Shown in pieces: positions 6,820-13,092 of a stretch of DNA of 13,779 nucleotides. The notes beneath the pieces are model-generated. The model was given only the letters and a program-made list of their open reading frames with translations, had not been told where the DNA came from and made no database searches. Position numbers and translations under genes: made by a program. Each line of letters begins with the position of its first letter. The stretch's first letter is position 1. This stretch comes from DATAEK01 sp036258055. Its GTDB lineage: Bacteria > Acidobacteriota > Vicinamibacteria > Vicinamibacterales > 2-12-FULL-66-21. The stretch covers positions 1-13,779 of the forward strand of contig DATAEK010000164.1 of the NCBI GenBank assembly GCA_036258055.1, given 5' to 3'.

Positions 6820-7815
6820 GTGACCTCGACTTCGATGCGGCGGCCGCTGACCGCGGTGGGACTGCTCACGACTGCCGCCGGCGTCGCGCTGTTCGTCTGG
6901 ATCGTCCGCGCGGTGGGATCGCGCGAGGTGCTCGACGGATTCCGCCAGATTGGCTGGGGCCTCGCAATCGTCGTGATCCTCGGCGGGCTGCGGTTCGCGA
7001 CCCGTGCCATGGCGTGGATGCTGTGCTTCGAGCCGCCCTACGGCCTCTCCTTCCGCGACGCCTTCGGCGCCGTCGTCGCCGGCGACGCGCTCGGCAACAT
7101 CACGCCGCTCGGACCGATCGTCGGTGAGCCGACCAAGGCAGCGTTCGTCCGATCGCGGGTCGCGCTCGGACCGACGCTGACCGCGCTCGCGATCGAGAAC
7201 GTCCTCTACACACTGTCGGTCGCGGCGATGATCGCGGTGGGGATGATGGCGCTGCTCTTCCGCTTCAAGCTGCCCGGCGAGCTGCGCGAGATCAGCGAGG
7301 TGGCGATCGCCGGCGTGGCGCTGATCTTCGCGACCTCACTCTGGCTGGTCTGGAAACAGCCGGCAATCCTGAGCCGCGCTGCCGCGCTGCTTCCCGGATC
7401 CTCGGCCCGGCTCGAACGGATTCGAGCGCTCGAGCAACAGGTCTACACCTTCGCGAGCCGTCGCGGCACCGCCATGGTGCCGCTTCTCGGGTGTGAGCTC
7501 GCCTTCCACGTGCTCGGCGTGCTCGAAGCGCACGTCACGCTGTGGATGATGCAGGGATTCCCCCCGGCACTCCTCACATCGTTTCTCGTCGAGACCGTGA
7601 ACCGCCTGATCACTGTGGCGTTCAAGTTCGTTCCAATGCAGGTTGGCGTGAACGAGGCGGGATCGGCGCTGCTGACCCAGGTCCTCGGGCTTGGCGCCGC
7701 CCCCGGCGCGACGCTCGCCGTAGTCCGGAAAGTCCGCACGCTCTGCTGGATCGCCGTCGGGATGGTGTTGTTCTTCAAGCGCGGCCTCAGCGCTCGCAGC
7801 GTGCTGGCACGATAG
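6820..7815 (+). CDS. Flippase-like membrane protein (LPG-synthase TM / UPF0104 family)
   Basis: About 331 aa from GTG 6820, with roughly eight TM helices. Family hallmarks are ITPLGPIVGEPTKAAFV in the first half and VPMQVGVNEAGSALL near residue 285, the conserved P-x-x-x-GVNEAG element of the lysylphosphatidylglycerol-synthase TM domain (TIGR00374-like). Such proteins flip or transfer lipids or glycolipids; no catalytic C-terminal LPG synthase domain is attached, so a flippase-like role is more likely. An upstream ATG (6763) is in frame but lies inside the divergent gene. GTG 6820 or ATG 6835 are the realistic starts, and I choose GTG because TATGAT lies 6 nt before it. Substrate unknown. Confidence 0.82.
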   Translation: MTSTSMRRPLTAVGLLTTAAGVALFVWIVRAVGSREVLDGFRQIGWGLAIVVILGGLRFATRAMAWMLCFEPPYGLSFRDAFGAVVAGDALGNITPLGPIVGEPTKAAFVRSRVALGPTLTALAIENVLYTLSVAAMIAVGMMALLFRFKLPGELREISEVAIAGVALIFATSLWLVWKQPAILSRAAALLPGSSARLERIRALEQQVYTFASRRGTAMVPLLGCELAFHVLGVLEAHVTLWMMQGFPPALLTSFLVETVNRLITVAFKFVPMQVGVNEAGSALLTQVLGLGAAPGATLAVVRKVRTLCWIAVGMVLFFKRGLSARSVLAR

Positions 7816-7854
7816 CGATGTGACGGCAATGATGCTGAGCGCTGAACCGCGCAA

Positions 7855-7902
7855 CGTTCAGCGTTCAGCGTTCAACGTGCAGGTGCCAGGTGCAACGTGC
7901 AC
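7855..7902. repeat. Degenerate heptamer array (CGTTCAG/CGTGCAG) next to recR stop
   Basis: The plus strand reads CGTTCAG, CGTTCAG, CGTTCAA, CGTGCAG, GTGCCAG, GTGCAA, CGTGCAC in near-constant 7-bp phase (one 6-bp unit). It ends four bases before the recR stop and lies in the convergent gap between the flippase-like gene and recR. Confidence 0.75.
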
Positions 7903-7905
7903 ATT

Positions 7906-8502
7906 TCAGACTTCGCGCCGCCCTTCCATGGCTTTGTGCATCGTGACCTCGTCGGCGTACTCGAGGTCGCTCCCGACAGGAACGCCCATCGCGATACGCG
8001 TCACGCGGACGCCGAGGGGTTTGAGGAGCTTTGCCAGGTAGATCGCGGTCGCTTCCCCTTCGACGTTGGGGTTGGTCGCAAGGATCACTTCGTCGACACC
8101 GCCGTTGGCGACGCGGTTGAGCAGACCCTTGATCTTCAGATCGTCCGGACCGACGCCATGCAGCGGCGACAGCGCCCCCATCAGCACGTGGTAGACGCCT
8201 TTGAAATCGCGCGTCTTCTCGACCGCCGTCACGTTCTCCGGTTCCTCGACGACGCAGATCATGCGCTGGTCGCGGCCGGGGTGGGTGCAGAAGTAGCAGG
8301 GATCGGTGTCGGTGATGTTGCTGCAGATCGAGCAGTAGGTGACGCGGTCCTTGACCTCGCGCATCGCGTCGGCGAGCCGGTCGATCTCTTCCCGGGGAGT
8401 CTTCAGGACGTGAAACGCGAGGCGCTGCGCGCTCTTCGCGCCGATGCCCGGCAGGCGCTGCAGCTGCTCGATCAGCCTGGTGAGGGGATCGGGACGCGTC
8501 AT
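7906..8502 (-). CDS. recR: Recombination mediator protein RecR
   Basis: 198 aa, the standard RecR length. The N-terminal helix-hairpin-helix region has LIEQLQRLPGIGAKSAQRLAFHVL (10-33). The zinc finger uses Cys57, Cys60, Cys69 and Cys72 (YCSICSN, DPCYFCTH). The Toprim domain (about 80-175) starts ICVVEEPENV and includes LATNPNVEGEATAIYL. The C-terminus has VPVGSDLEYADEVTMHKAMEGRRE. With RecO and RecF it loads RecA onto SSB-coated gaps in the cytoplasm. Its ATG overlaps the ybaB stop by one base (TGATG), so translation is coupled. It is the last gene of the ffs-dnaX-ybaB-recR cluster, an order shared by many bacteria. Confidence 0.98.
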   Translation of the reverse strand: MTRPDPLTRLIEQLQRLPGIGAKSAQRLAFHVLKTPREEIDRLADAMREVKDRVTYCSICSNITDTDPCYFCTHPGRDQRMICVVEEPENVTAVEKTRDFKGVYHVLMGALSPLHGVGPDDLKIKGLLNRVANGGVDEVILATNPNVEGEATAIYLAKLLKPLGVRVTRIAMGVPVGSDLEYADEVTMHKAMEGRREV

Positions 8503-8801
8503 CAGAACAGGCCGGGGATCTTCAACCCGCCCATCATCCCGCCCATCTGCTGCTGGAGCGCCTCGTCGACCTTCCGCTGCGCATCGTTGATCGCGGCGAG
8601 AATCAGGTCCTGCAGCATCTCGACGTCATCCTTGGAGACGGCCTCGGGATCGATCTTGAGCGACTCGACCTGCTTCGTGCCGCTCATCACGACCGTCACC
8701 ATCCCTCCGCCGGACGTCGCCTCGACGCGGAGCTCCGCCATCTGCTTCTGCAGCCGCTCCTGCATCTGCTGCGCTTGCTTCATCATCTGTTGGATATTCA
8801 T
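8502..8801 (-). CDS. ybaB: YbaB/EbfC family nucleoid-associated protein
   Basis: A 99-aa protein beginning MNIQQMMKQAQQMQERLQ, the usual start of the family. The rest is characteristic: EATSGGGMVTVVMSGTKQV, a central DPEAV, LQDLILAAINDAQRKVDEA and a Met/Gly-rich end MGGMMGGLKIPGLF. YbaB forms tweezer-like dimers that bind DNA and affect nucleoid structure, and it is usually encoded between dnaX and recR, as here. The longer open frame back to 8996 is rejected because it only translates the octamer repeats. AAGGA lies 4-5 nt before ATG 8801. Stop and recR start overlap (TGATG). Confidence 0.95.
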   Translation of the reverse strand: MNIQQMMKQAQQMQERLQKQMAELRVEATSGGGMVTVVMSGTKQVESLKIDPEAVSKDDVEMLQDLILAAINDAQRKVDEALQQQMGGMMGGLKIPGLF

Positions 8802-8814
8802 TTGATCCTTGTCC

Positions 8815-9039
8815 GTGCCAAAGGTGCCTGGGTGCCTAAGGTGCGAAGGTGCTGGGGTGCTCGGGTGCCAGCGTGCCAGGGTGCCAAGGGGCTGGGTGCC
8901 AGGGTGCTGGTGCAACGTGCCGAGCAGCCTCGCCCATCGGCTAGGCACCTTTGCACCTTTGCACCTTCGCACCTTCGCACCTTCGCACCTTCGCACCTTC
9001 GCACCTTAGGCACCCTAGCACCCTAGGCACCTTTGGCAC
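8815..9039. repeat. 225-bp inverted repeat made of 8-bp tandem units between dnaX and ybaB
   Basis: The outer ends are a perfect 15-bp inverted repeat: GTGCCAAAGGTGCCT (8815-8829) and its complement (9025-9039). The left arm (to about 8915) is a run of GGTGC-based octamers (for example TAAGGTGC, GAAGGTGC, TGGGGTGC, TCGGGTGC, CAGGGTGC). The right arm carries the complementary word: GCACCTTT twice (8945-8960), GCACCTTC five times in perfect register (8961-9000), then decaying copies. The arms flank a non-repeat centre (about 8914-8944). Reading inward, both arms also share CTAAGGTGCGAAGGTGC. No gene is credible here; open frames through it are repeat translations. Confidence 0.9.
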
Positions 9040-9057
9040 CATTGGCACGTGCAAGAT

Positions 9058-10785
9058 TCACCTTTCCTCCACATCCTTGATCTCAGCGCCAAAGACGTCG
9101 AGCATCGCCTGGACGCCGGAGTCGGCGAGCGCCTGCTGCCGCAAGGCGGCCTGACGGTCGGGTGCGGCCGGTGCGGCGCTGGCGGTGGCGGCCGGCGCGG
9201 ATCCTGACCCGGATTCGACGCCGACGACCGCCATGCGACGGCCGGCGAGCTTCGTGGCGAGTTCCTCGAGCGAGGCGCGCGTCTGATCGAACTGCTGGCG
9301 GAGCGCGCGATGCTGCGGCGTGAACGCGAGCACGATCCGATCGGCCTCGACGTCGATGCGCTGCGCCTGGGCGATCACCGTTCCGTAGAAGAACTTCTTG
9401 GTCTTCCGGATCTCTTCGAGGAACGCATCCTTGAGACTCGGCGCCGGCGCCAGTGCGGCGGACGGCTGGGGTGCGGGCACCGATCCGTTTCCCGATGCAG
9501 GCTCAGCTGGCGCCGGTGACGCATCGCGCCGCGCTTCGACCGCCTTGACCGTCGCCGCATTCGATGTCGGCGGCGGCTTCGGAGCCGAGCGCGGAAGCTC
9601 CGTCGCGGTTGCCGTTCGGCCGGGCACGGCGGCTCCTTTTTCCGATCCTTTTTCCAATCCTTGAATCAGATCGGTGAGCGGCACGAGCTTGCGCAGGTGG
9701 ATCCAGCGCAACAGCGCCATCTCGAGGTGATACCGCGGTTGCGTCGAGCCCTTGATGTCGGTCTCGGCCTTGGCCAACACCTCGAACGCACGCATGAGAT
9801 CTTCGGCTGAGAATCTCGCGGCGAGAGCCAGAAGACGATCCCGCTCCCCTTCGGCTGCAATCTCCGGATCGCTGGCGCGTGACGAATCCACCCCGATGAC
9901 CAGCAGATCCCGGGTCAACCGCGCCAGCTCGCGAATCACCAGCCGGAGATCGTAGCCGGCCTCGATGGCGCGTGCGGCGAGCTCGAAGACGGCCGGCGCG
10001 TCCTCGCGCGCCACGGCATCGGCCGTCTCGATCAGCAGGTCCCGGCGCACGAGCCCGAGCACCGTCGTCACGTCATCCACGCCGATGGTGCTGCCGGCAA
10101 ACGCGATGACCTGATCGAACGCGCTCTGCGCGTCCCGCATGCTCCCGTCGCCCGCCCTCGCGATCAGCATCAGCGCGGCGTCGTCGATCTGGATCTTCTC
10201 GGCGTCAGCGATCTGGCGGAGCTGATCGGCGATGGCCTTCACACCGATCGTCTTCAGCTCGAACACCTGCGATCGCGACTGGATGGTCGCTGGAACCTTC
10301 TCGAGCTCCGTCGTCGCCATCATGAAGACGACGTGCGGTGGGGGTTCCTCGATCGACTTGAGCAGCGCGTCGAAGGCCTGCGCGGAAAGACGGTGGACTT
10401 CGTCGATGATGAAGATCTTGTAGCGGTTCCGAACCGGCGACATGCCGAGGCCGGCGATGATCACCTCGCGGACCTTGTCGACCTGCGTGTTCGTCGCGGC
10501 GTCGATTTCGAGGACGTCGATGTCACGCCCCTGCGCGATCTCGACACACGCGTCACACACACCGCACGGATCGGCCGTCGGGCCCTTCTCGCAGTTGAGC
10601 CCGCGGGCCAGGATGCGCGCGGTCGTCGTTTTGCCGACGCCGCGGGGACCGGAGAACACGAACGACTGAGCAATGCGCTTCGCGGCGATGGCGTTGCGCA
10701 GCGTCTGCGTCACGCCGCGTTGGCCGACGACGTCGTCGAACCGCTGGGGTCGCCACTTGCGGGCGAGAACCTGATAGGCGGACAC
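9058..10785 (-). CDS. dnaX: DNA polymerase III subunit gamma/tau
   Basis: About 575 aa from GTG 10785 (VSAYQVLARKWRPQRFDDVVGQ, the canonical N-terminus). AAA+ clamp-loader ATPase: Walker A GPRGVGKT (46-53), zinc module Cys65-Cys74-Cys77-Cys80, Walker B IFIIDEVH (124-131), sensor 1 ATTE (157-160), arginine finger in SRSQ (R171), lid domain to about 240, collar domain to about 370. A Pro/Ala-rich linker and a tau-type C-terminal domain (about 450-575) follow. It loads the beta clamp and tethers polymerase III cores. An upstream in-frame ATG at 10866 is rejected because that extension lies in the SRP RNA and repeat array. No Shine-Dalgarno is visible. A 12-bp tandem repeat with two A5 tracts encodes EKGSEKG (378-384) at the collar/linker boundary. 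Confidence 0.97.
   Translation of the reverse strand: MSAYQVLARKWRPQRFDDVVGQRGVTQTLRNAIAAKRIAQSFVFSGPRGVGKTTTARILARGLNCEKGPTADPCGVCDACVEIAQGRDIDVLEIDAATNTQVDKVREVIIAGLGMSPVRNRYKIFIIDEVHRLSAQAFDALLKSIEEPPPHVVFMMATTELEKVPATIQSRSQVFELKTIGVKAIADQLRQIADAEKIQIDDAALMLIARAGDGSMRDAQSAFDQVIAFAGSTIGVDDVTTVLGLVRRDLLIETADAVAREDAPAVFELAARAIEAGYDLRLVIRELARLTRDLLVIGVDSSRASDPEIAAEGERDRLLALAARFSAEDLMRAFEVLAKAETDIKGSTQPRYHLEMALLRWIHLRKLVPLTDLIQGLEKGSEKGAAVPGRTATATELPRSAPKPPPTSNAATVKAVEARRDASPAPAEPASGNGSVPAPQPSAALAPAPSLKDAFLEEIRKTKKFFYGTVIAQAQRIDVEADRIVLAFTPQHRALRQQFDQTRASLEELATKLAGRRMAVVGVESGSGSAPAATASAAPAAPDRQAALRQQALADSGVQAMLDVFGAEIKDVEER
9634..9657 (-). repeat. 12-bp tandem repeat with two A5 tracts inside dnaX
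   Basis: The minus strand reads GGAAAAAGGA twice, 12 bp apart, encoding residues 378-384 (EKGSEKG). It marks the junction where short gamma forms end in other bacteria. Confidence 0.6.
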
Positions 10786-10789
10786 AGAC

Positions 10790-10824
10790 AGAAAGTTGGA
10801 AGTTAACAGTCTGAAGTACGAAGT
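10790..10824. repeat. Heptamer array (NNNAAGT/NNNCAGT) between SRP RNA and dnaX
   Basis: Five units in perfect 7-bp phase on the plus strand: AGAAAGT, TGGAAGT, TAACAGT, CTGAAGT, ACGAAGT. They occupy most of the 44-bp gap between the SRP RNA 3' end and the dnaX GTG. The invariant AGT is shared with the osmC-upstream array. Confidence 0.8.
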
Positions 10825-10829
10825 GGAAC

Positions 10830-10958
10830 GACGGGCCCCACCGCGACCCGGAAGAGCCTGCGGCACATGTCAGTGACTGCTTAGCGCTGCTGCCTTCCGG
10901 CCCTGACGCGGTTCGCAGGCTGAGATTGCACAGGTTCCGGGCCGCGGCGCGGCCCGCC
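10830..10958 (-). ncRNA. ffs: Bacterial SRP RNA (4.5S type)
   Basis: The minus strand contains the SRP RNA helix-8 core GTCAGGGCCGGAAGGCAGCA with the GGAA tetraloop, preceded by GCGAACCGC and followed by GCTAAGCAGT, the standard Ffh-binding region. The ends pair over 24 positions with one mismatch: the 5' strand starts GGCGGGCCGCGCC at 10958, and the 3' strand ends GGTGGGGCCCGTC at 10830. This gives a hairpin of about 129 nt, slightly longer than E. coli 4.5S RNA (114 nt), with no Alu domain. It scaffolds Ffh and FtsY in co-translational membrane targeting. Location just before dnaX is a known arrangement. Termini are set by base pairing, with an uncertainty of about 10 nt at the 5' end. Confidence 0.95.
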
Positions 10959-10973
10959 AGCCTCGAAACTCTG

Positions 10974-11003
10974 AGTGTACTCCGCCGGTTCGCAGCCGGG
11001 CAA
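10974..11003 (-). promoter_or_regulatory. Probable sigma-70 promoter of SRP RNA (and dnaX cluster)
   Basis: On the minus strand TTGCCC (11003-10998) and TACACT (10979-10974) are 18 bp apart. Initiation about 7 nt later would be near 10967, just before the paired 5' end of the SRP RNA. This is the same 18-bp spacing as at tRNA-Asn. Confidence 0.55.
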
Positions 11004-11044
11004 GCACGTTGAGATGCCGGATTCGTCCCTCGCGCGGCAGGTAA

Positions 11045-11326
11045 GGATTTTGCGAGGGTGCGCACGCCCGGAGGACAAACAGAAAGGACAAGGTTGTTTC
11101 CGGCGGCGAGCGGGGACTGCTCGGGCTCGCCTTTCATCCACAGTATGAGAGCAACGGGCGATTCTTCGTGTACTACACACGCACCGGAGATGGCACGCTC
11201 GTCCTCGCCGATTACCACGCCTCGCCTCCGTCTTCGAACAGCGCTGGGACCGCGGAAACAGTCCTGCTCACGAATACCAACCACAACGGCGGGATGCTGG
11301 CGTTTGGTCCCTACGGCTACCTGTAA
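11045..11326 (+). pseudogene. Fragment of PQQ-dependent (glucose/sorbosone-type) sugar dehydrogenase
   Basis: The plus frame reads DKVVSGGERGLLGLAFHP, QYESNGRFFVYYTRTGDG, then NHNGGMLAFGPYGYL and a stop (11324-11326). GGERGLLGLAFHP and NHNGGMLAFGPDGYLY are hallmark blocks of the soluble PQQ glucose/sorbosone dehydrogenase beta-propeller, normally 350-450 aa and usually secreted. Here only about 80 residues survive. The N-terminal signal and first blade are absent, and the frame stops exactly where YIGTGDGG would follow. There is no ribosome binding site or credible start; family similarity begins near 11084. It is a gene relic next to the SRP RNA promoter. Confidence 0.82.
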
Positions 11327-11366
11327 TTGATGTACTCGTCGCAGCGACACTGACGCGACCGGACTC

Positions 11367-11939
11367 CTACCAACGCGTCGAGAGAAGAACGCTGGCGTGA
11401 TGGACACCGGCGGCGGACGCGACACTTACCGCCGGCCAATCGCGTCCCGACTTGCTCGGATAGATCCGCGTGCGCCCACGGAAGAGCGCGTCGATGCCGA
11501 TACCGATTCCTGCGCCCAGGCCACCGGTAATTGCCATGGTGCCGGCATATTCCCCCGCGGAACACGGTCTGTAGGGGTCTAACAGGGCGCCGCACCCGCC
11601 ATCCTTCAGCGCCAGACCGCCGAGGATAGCGCCAATCACGGCGCCGATTTTGGCACCGTTCGCGACAGAGTCTCCGCGCCGGAATATCTCGATGATGCGC
11701 TCTGGCGCAAACGATCGCTCACCCTCCGACGTCGCCATCGTCAGTGACGATGGGTCCACTCGCAACAGACGTCCAACGAATTCCGAGCCGTTGTTGTCCA
11801 CGACGAAGATGATGCCGTTCTTCCGGACGAGATCGGCGAAGCTCGAATCGGCGCTTTGCGCGAGCGCCGGTCTCGACAGCAACAACCACGCGACGCCGAG
11901 GACGAAGCAAGCGCTCGTGCGACGCGCACAAATGGACAT
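11367..11939 (-). CDS. Secreted hypothetical protein with glycine-rich segment
   Basis: A 190-aa protein with a clear signal peptide (basic start, hydrophobic 9-21, cleavage after ALA at 27). A small beta-rich domain follows (about 42-88, IIFVVDNNGSEFVGRLLRVD, then SFAPERIIEIFRRGDSV), and then a Gly/Ala zipper-like stretch (NGAKIGAVIGAILGGLAL at 94-111 and GGLGAGIGIGIDALFRG at 139-155) that may insert in or associate with the envelope. Cys116 and Cys126 could form a disulfide. The layout (a domain that looks like a sensitive-to-sequence 'RGRLLRVD' barrel, then RRGDSxxNGAxIG) recurs in acidobacterial proteins of unknown role, by my recollection. The start is well supported by GGGAGG (11945-11950), 5 nt from ATG. 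Apparently monocistronic. I do not assign a function. Confidence 0.75.
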   Translation of the reverse strand: MSICARRTSACFVLGVAWLLLSRPALAQSADSSFADLVRKNGIIFVVDNNGSEFVGRLLRVDPSSLTMATSEGERSFAPERIIEIFRRGDSVANGAKIGAVIGAILGGLALKDGGCGALLDPYRPCSAGEYAGTMAITGGLGAGIGIGIDALFRGRTRIYPSKSGRDWPAVSVASAAGVHHASVLLSTRW

Positions 11940-12184
11940 CTGAGCCTCCCTACTTCCCTGCCGCGACCGGTGATTCCTAGCACGATCGGCGCCGTCGCGG
12001 CGGGCGTACGAGACTCAAAACTACCCGTGCGGTTATTCGTTTCCGGACGCACGAACCACGACGATTTTGTAACCACAGGCACCAGAGTGTCAGGGGCCGC
12101 GAGTGACGCGTGGCGGTCCGAGAGAAAGGCGCGTCGCGAGGGGATCCGGCGCGCCAGAATCCGCAGCATCCCGATCCAGAACTC

Positions 12185-12220
12185 TTGACAACCCACTCGC
12201 TCCGGCGTAGATATATCCAC
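12185..12220 (+). promoter_or_regulatory. Consensus promoter with palindromic operator, leaderless padR transcript
   Basis: TTGACA (12185-12190), a 17-bp spacer and TAGATA (12208-12213) form a near-consensus promoter. The ATG at 12222 is 8 nt after the -10, so the expected start site is at or next to the initiation codon. GTAGATATATCCAC (12207-12220) is a palindrome with one mismatched pair centred over the -10, a likely autoregulatory PadR operator. Confidence 0.7.
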
Positions 12221-12221
12221 C

Positions 12222-12728
12222 ATGGTTGTATCCACGGCGAAACCGCATCGCGCCGCAGCGGAACCCATCGAGCTCTCGGCTCCGGTCACGCCCGCCGTGT
12301 TCCACATTCTGCTCGCGCTCGCCGACGGCGAGTCGCACGGCTACGGGATCATGCAGGAGGTGGAGCTGTTCACGAAGGGCGACAAGCAGCTCGGCCCCGG
12401 CACCCTGTATCGCTCGATCCAACGGATGCTCGTCGACGGGCTGATTCAGGAGCTGTCGATCGCGCTGCACGGCGAGTCGGACGACGACCGGCGCCGCTAC
12501 TACCGGCTCACGGCGAAGGGCCTGGTGGTGGCTCGCGCCGAGGCGCAGCGGCTCGCCGATCTCGTCGACGCCGCGCGCCGGCGCGGACTGCTCGCCAAAC
12601 GGCCAGGCCAGGAGAGAGGAAATGACCAGTCCGGTACCGGAGGACTTTCACACCATCACGCCGCAGCTCGCCGTCAACGGGGTGGGCGACGCGATCGCGT
12701 GGTACACAAAGGCACTCGGCGCAAATGA
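12222..12728 (+). CDS. PadR family transcriptional regulator
   Basis: The PadR winged-helix domain lies at about residues 20-110: VTPAVFHILLALADGESHGYGIMQEVE, then LGPGTLYRSIQRMLVDGLIQE (58-78, recognition region), then RRRYYRLTAKG (90-100, the wing). A short C-terminal helix follows (to about residue 130), as in the one-helix PadR subfamily-2 proteins. PadR proteins usually repress their own operon. ATG 12222 lies 8 nt after the -10 with no Shine-Dalgarno. Oddity: the frame runs on over the next gene by 107 bp to a stop at 12728, giving 168 aa with a basic, low-complexity tail. In the +2 frame a stop at 12623-12625 would give the ordinary ATGA junction with the VOC gene, so a single-base indel near 12600-12622 may have extended the protein. 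Confidence 0.88.
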   Translation: MVVSTAKPHRAAAEPIELSAPVTPAVFHILLALADGESHGYGIMQEVELFTKGDKQLGPGTLYRSIQRMLVDGLIQELSIALHGESDDDRRRYYRLTAKGLVVARAEAQRLADLVDAARRRGLLAKRPGQERGNDQSGTGGLSHHHAAARRQRGGRRDRVVHKGTRRK

Positions 12729-13092
12729 GCTGCTGCGCAACGTCGCGCCCGACGGCGTCCGCATCATGCACGCCGAGCTCCTCCTCGGCGACTCGCGGTT
12801 CTTCGTCGTCGACGAGTTCGCGGAATCCATGATGGCGCCATCCACCCTCGGTGGTACGACAATCACGCTGCATCTCTACGTGCGGGACGTCGACACGCTG
12901 TTCGATCGGGCAGTGGCGGCCGGCGCCACCGTGCTCATGCCCGTGGCCGATCAGTTCTGGGGCGATCGTTACGGCATACTGAAGGACCCGTTCGGACATC
13001 GCTGGTCGATTGCCAGCCGCATCGAGGATTTGTCGCCCACGCGTCTGCAGGAACGCGCCGCCGAATGGGCGAAATCAGGAGAACGGTCATGA
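12622..13092 (+). CDS. VOC family protein (PhnB/glyoxalase-like)
   Basis: A 156-aa protein with two beta-alpha-beta-beta-beta modules. It opens ITPQLAVNGVGDAIAWYTKALGA (11-33), typical of PhnB-like VOC proteins, and closes GDRYGILKDPFGHRWSIASR (114-133). Candidate metal or active-site residues are His50, His84 and His126. The enzymes of this superfamily include glyoxalases, dioxygenases and antibiotic-binding proteins; nothing here fixes the substrate. The start is supported by GAGAGGAAATG with AGAGGA just upstream. It overlaps the padR frame and its stop overlaps the next start (ATGA at 13089-13092), so the three genes form one operon. Cytoplasmic. Confidence 0.9.
   Translation: MTSPVPEDFHTITPQLAVNGVGDAIAWYTKALGANELLRNVAPDGVRIMHAELLLGDSRFFVVDEFAESMMAPSTLGGTTITLHLYVRDVDTLFDRAVAAGATVLMPVADQFWGDRYGILKDPFGHRWSIASRIEDLSPTRLQERAAEWAKSGERS

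Noticed and set aside
7897..8805. 302-aa plus-strand open frame opposite recR and ybaB
   Set aside because: RecR and YbaB are unmistakable on the minus strand, and the plus frame is a codon-bias shadow.
8802..8996. N-terminal extension of YbaB, or small repeat-rich proteins on either strand
   Set aside because: The translations (repeated RRCEGAKV-like units) come only from the octamer array. The canonical YbaB start MNIQQMMKQ with its ribosome binding site lies downstream.
8945..9008. Regular repeats resembling a CRISPR array
   Set aside because: Units are 8 bp and contiguous with no unique spacers, and no cas genes are nearby. It is a simple tandem repeat.
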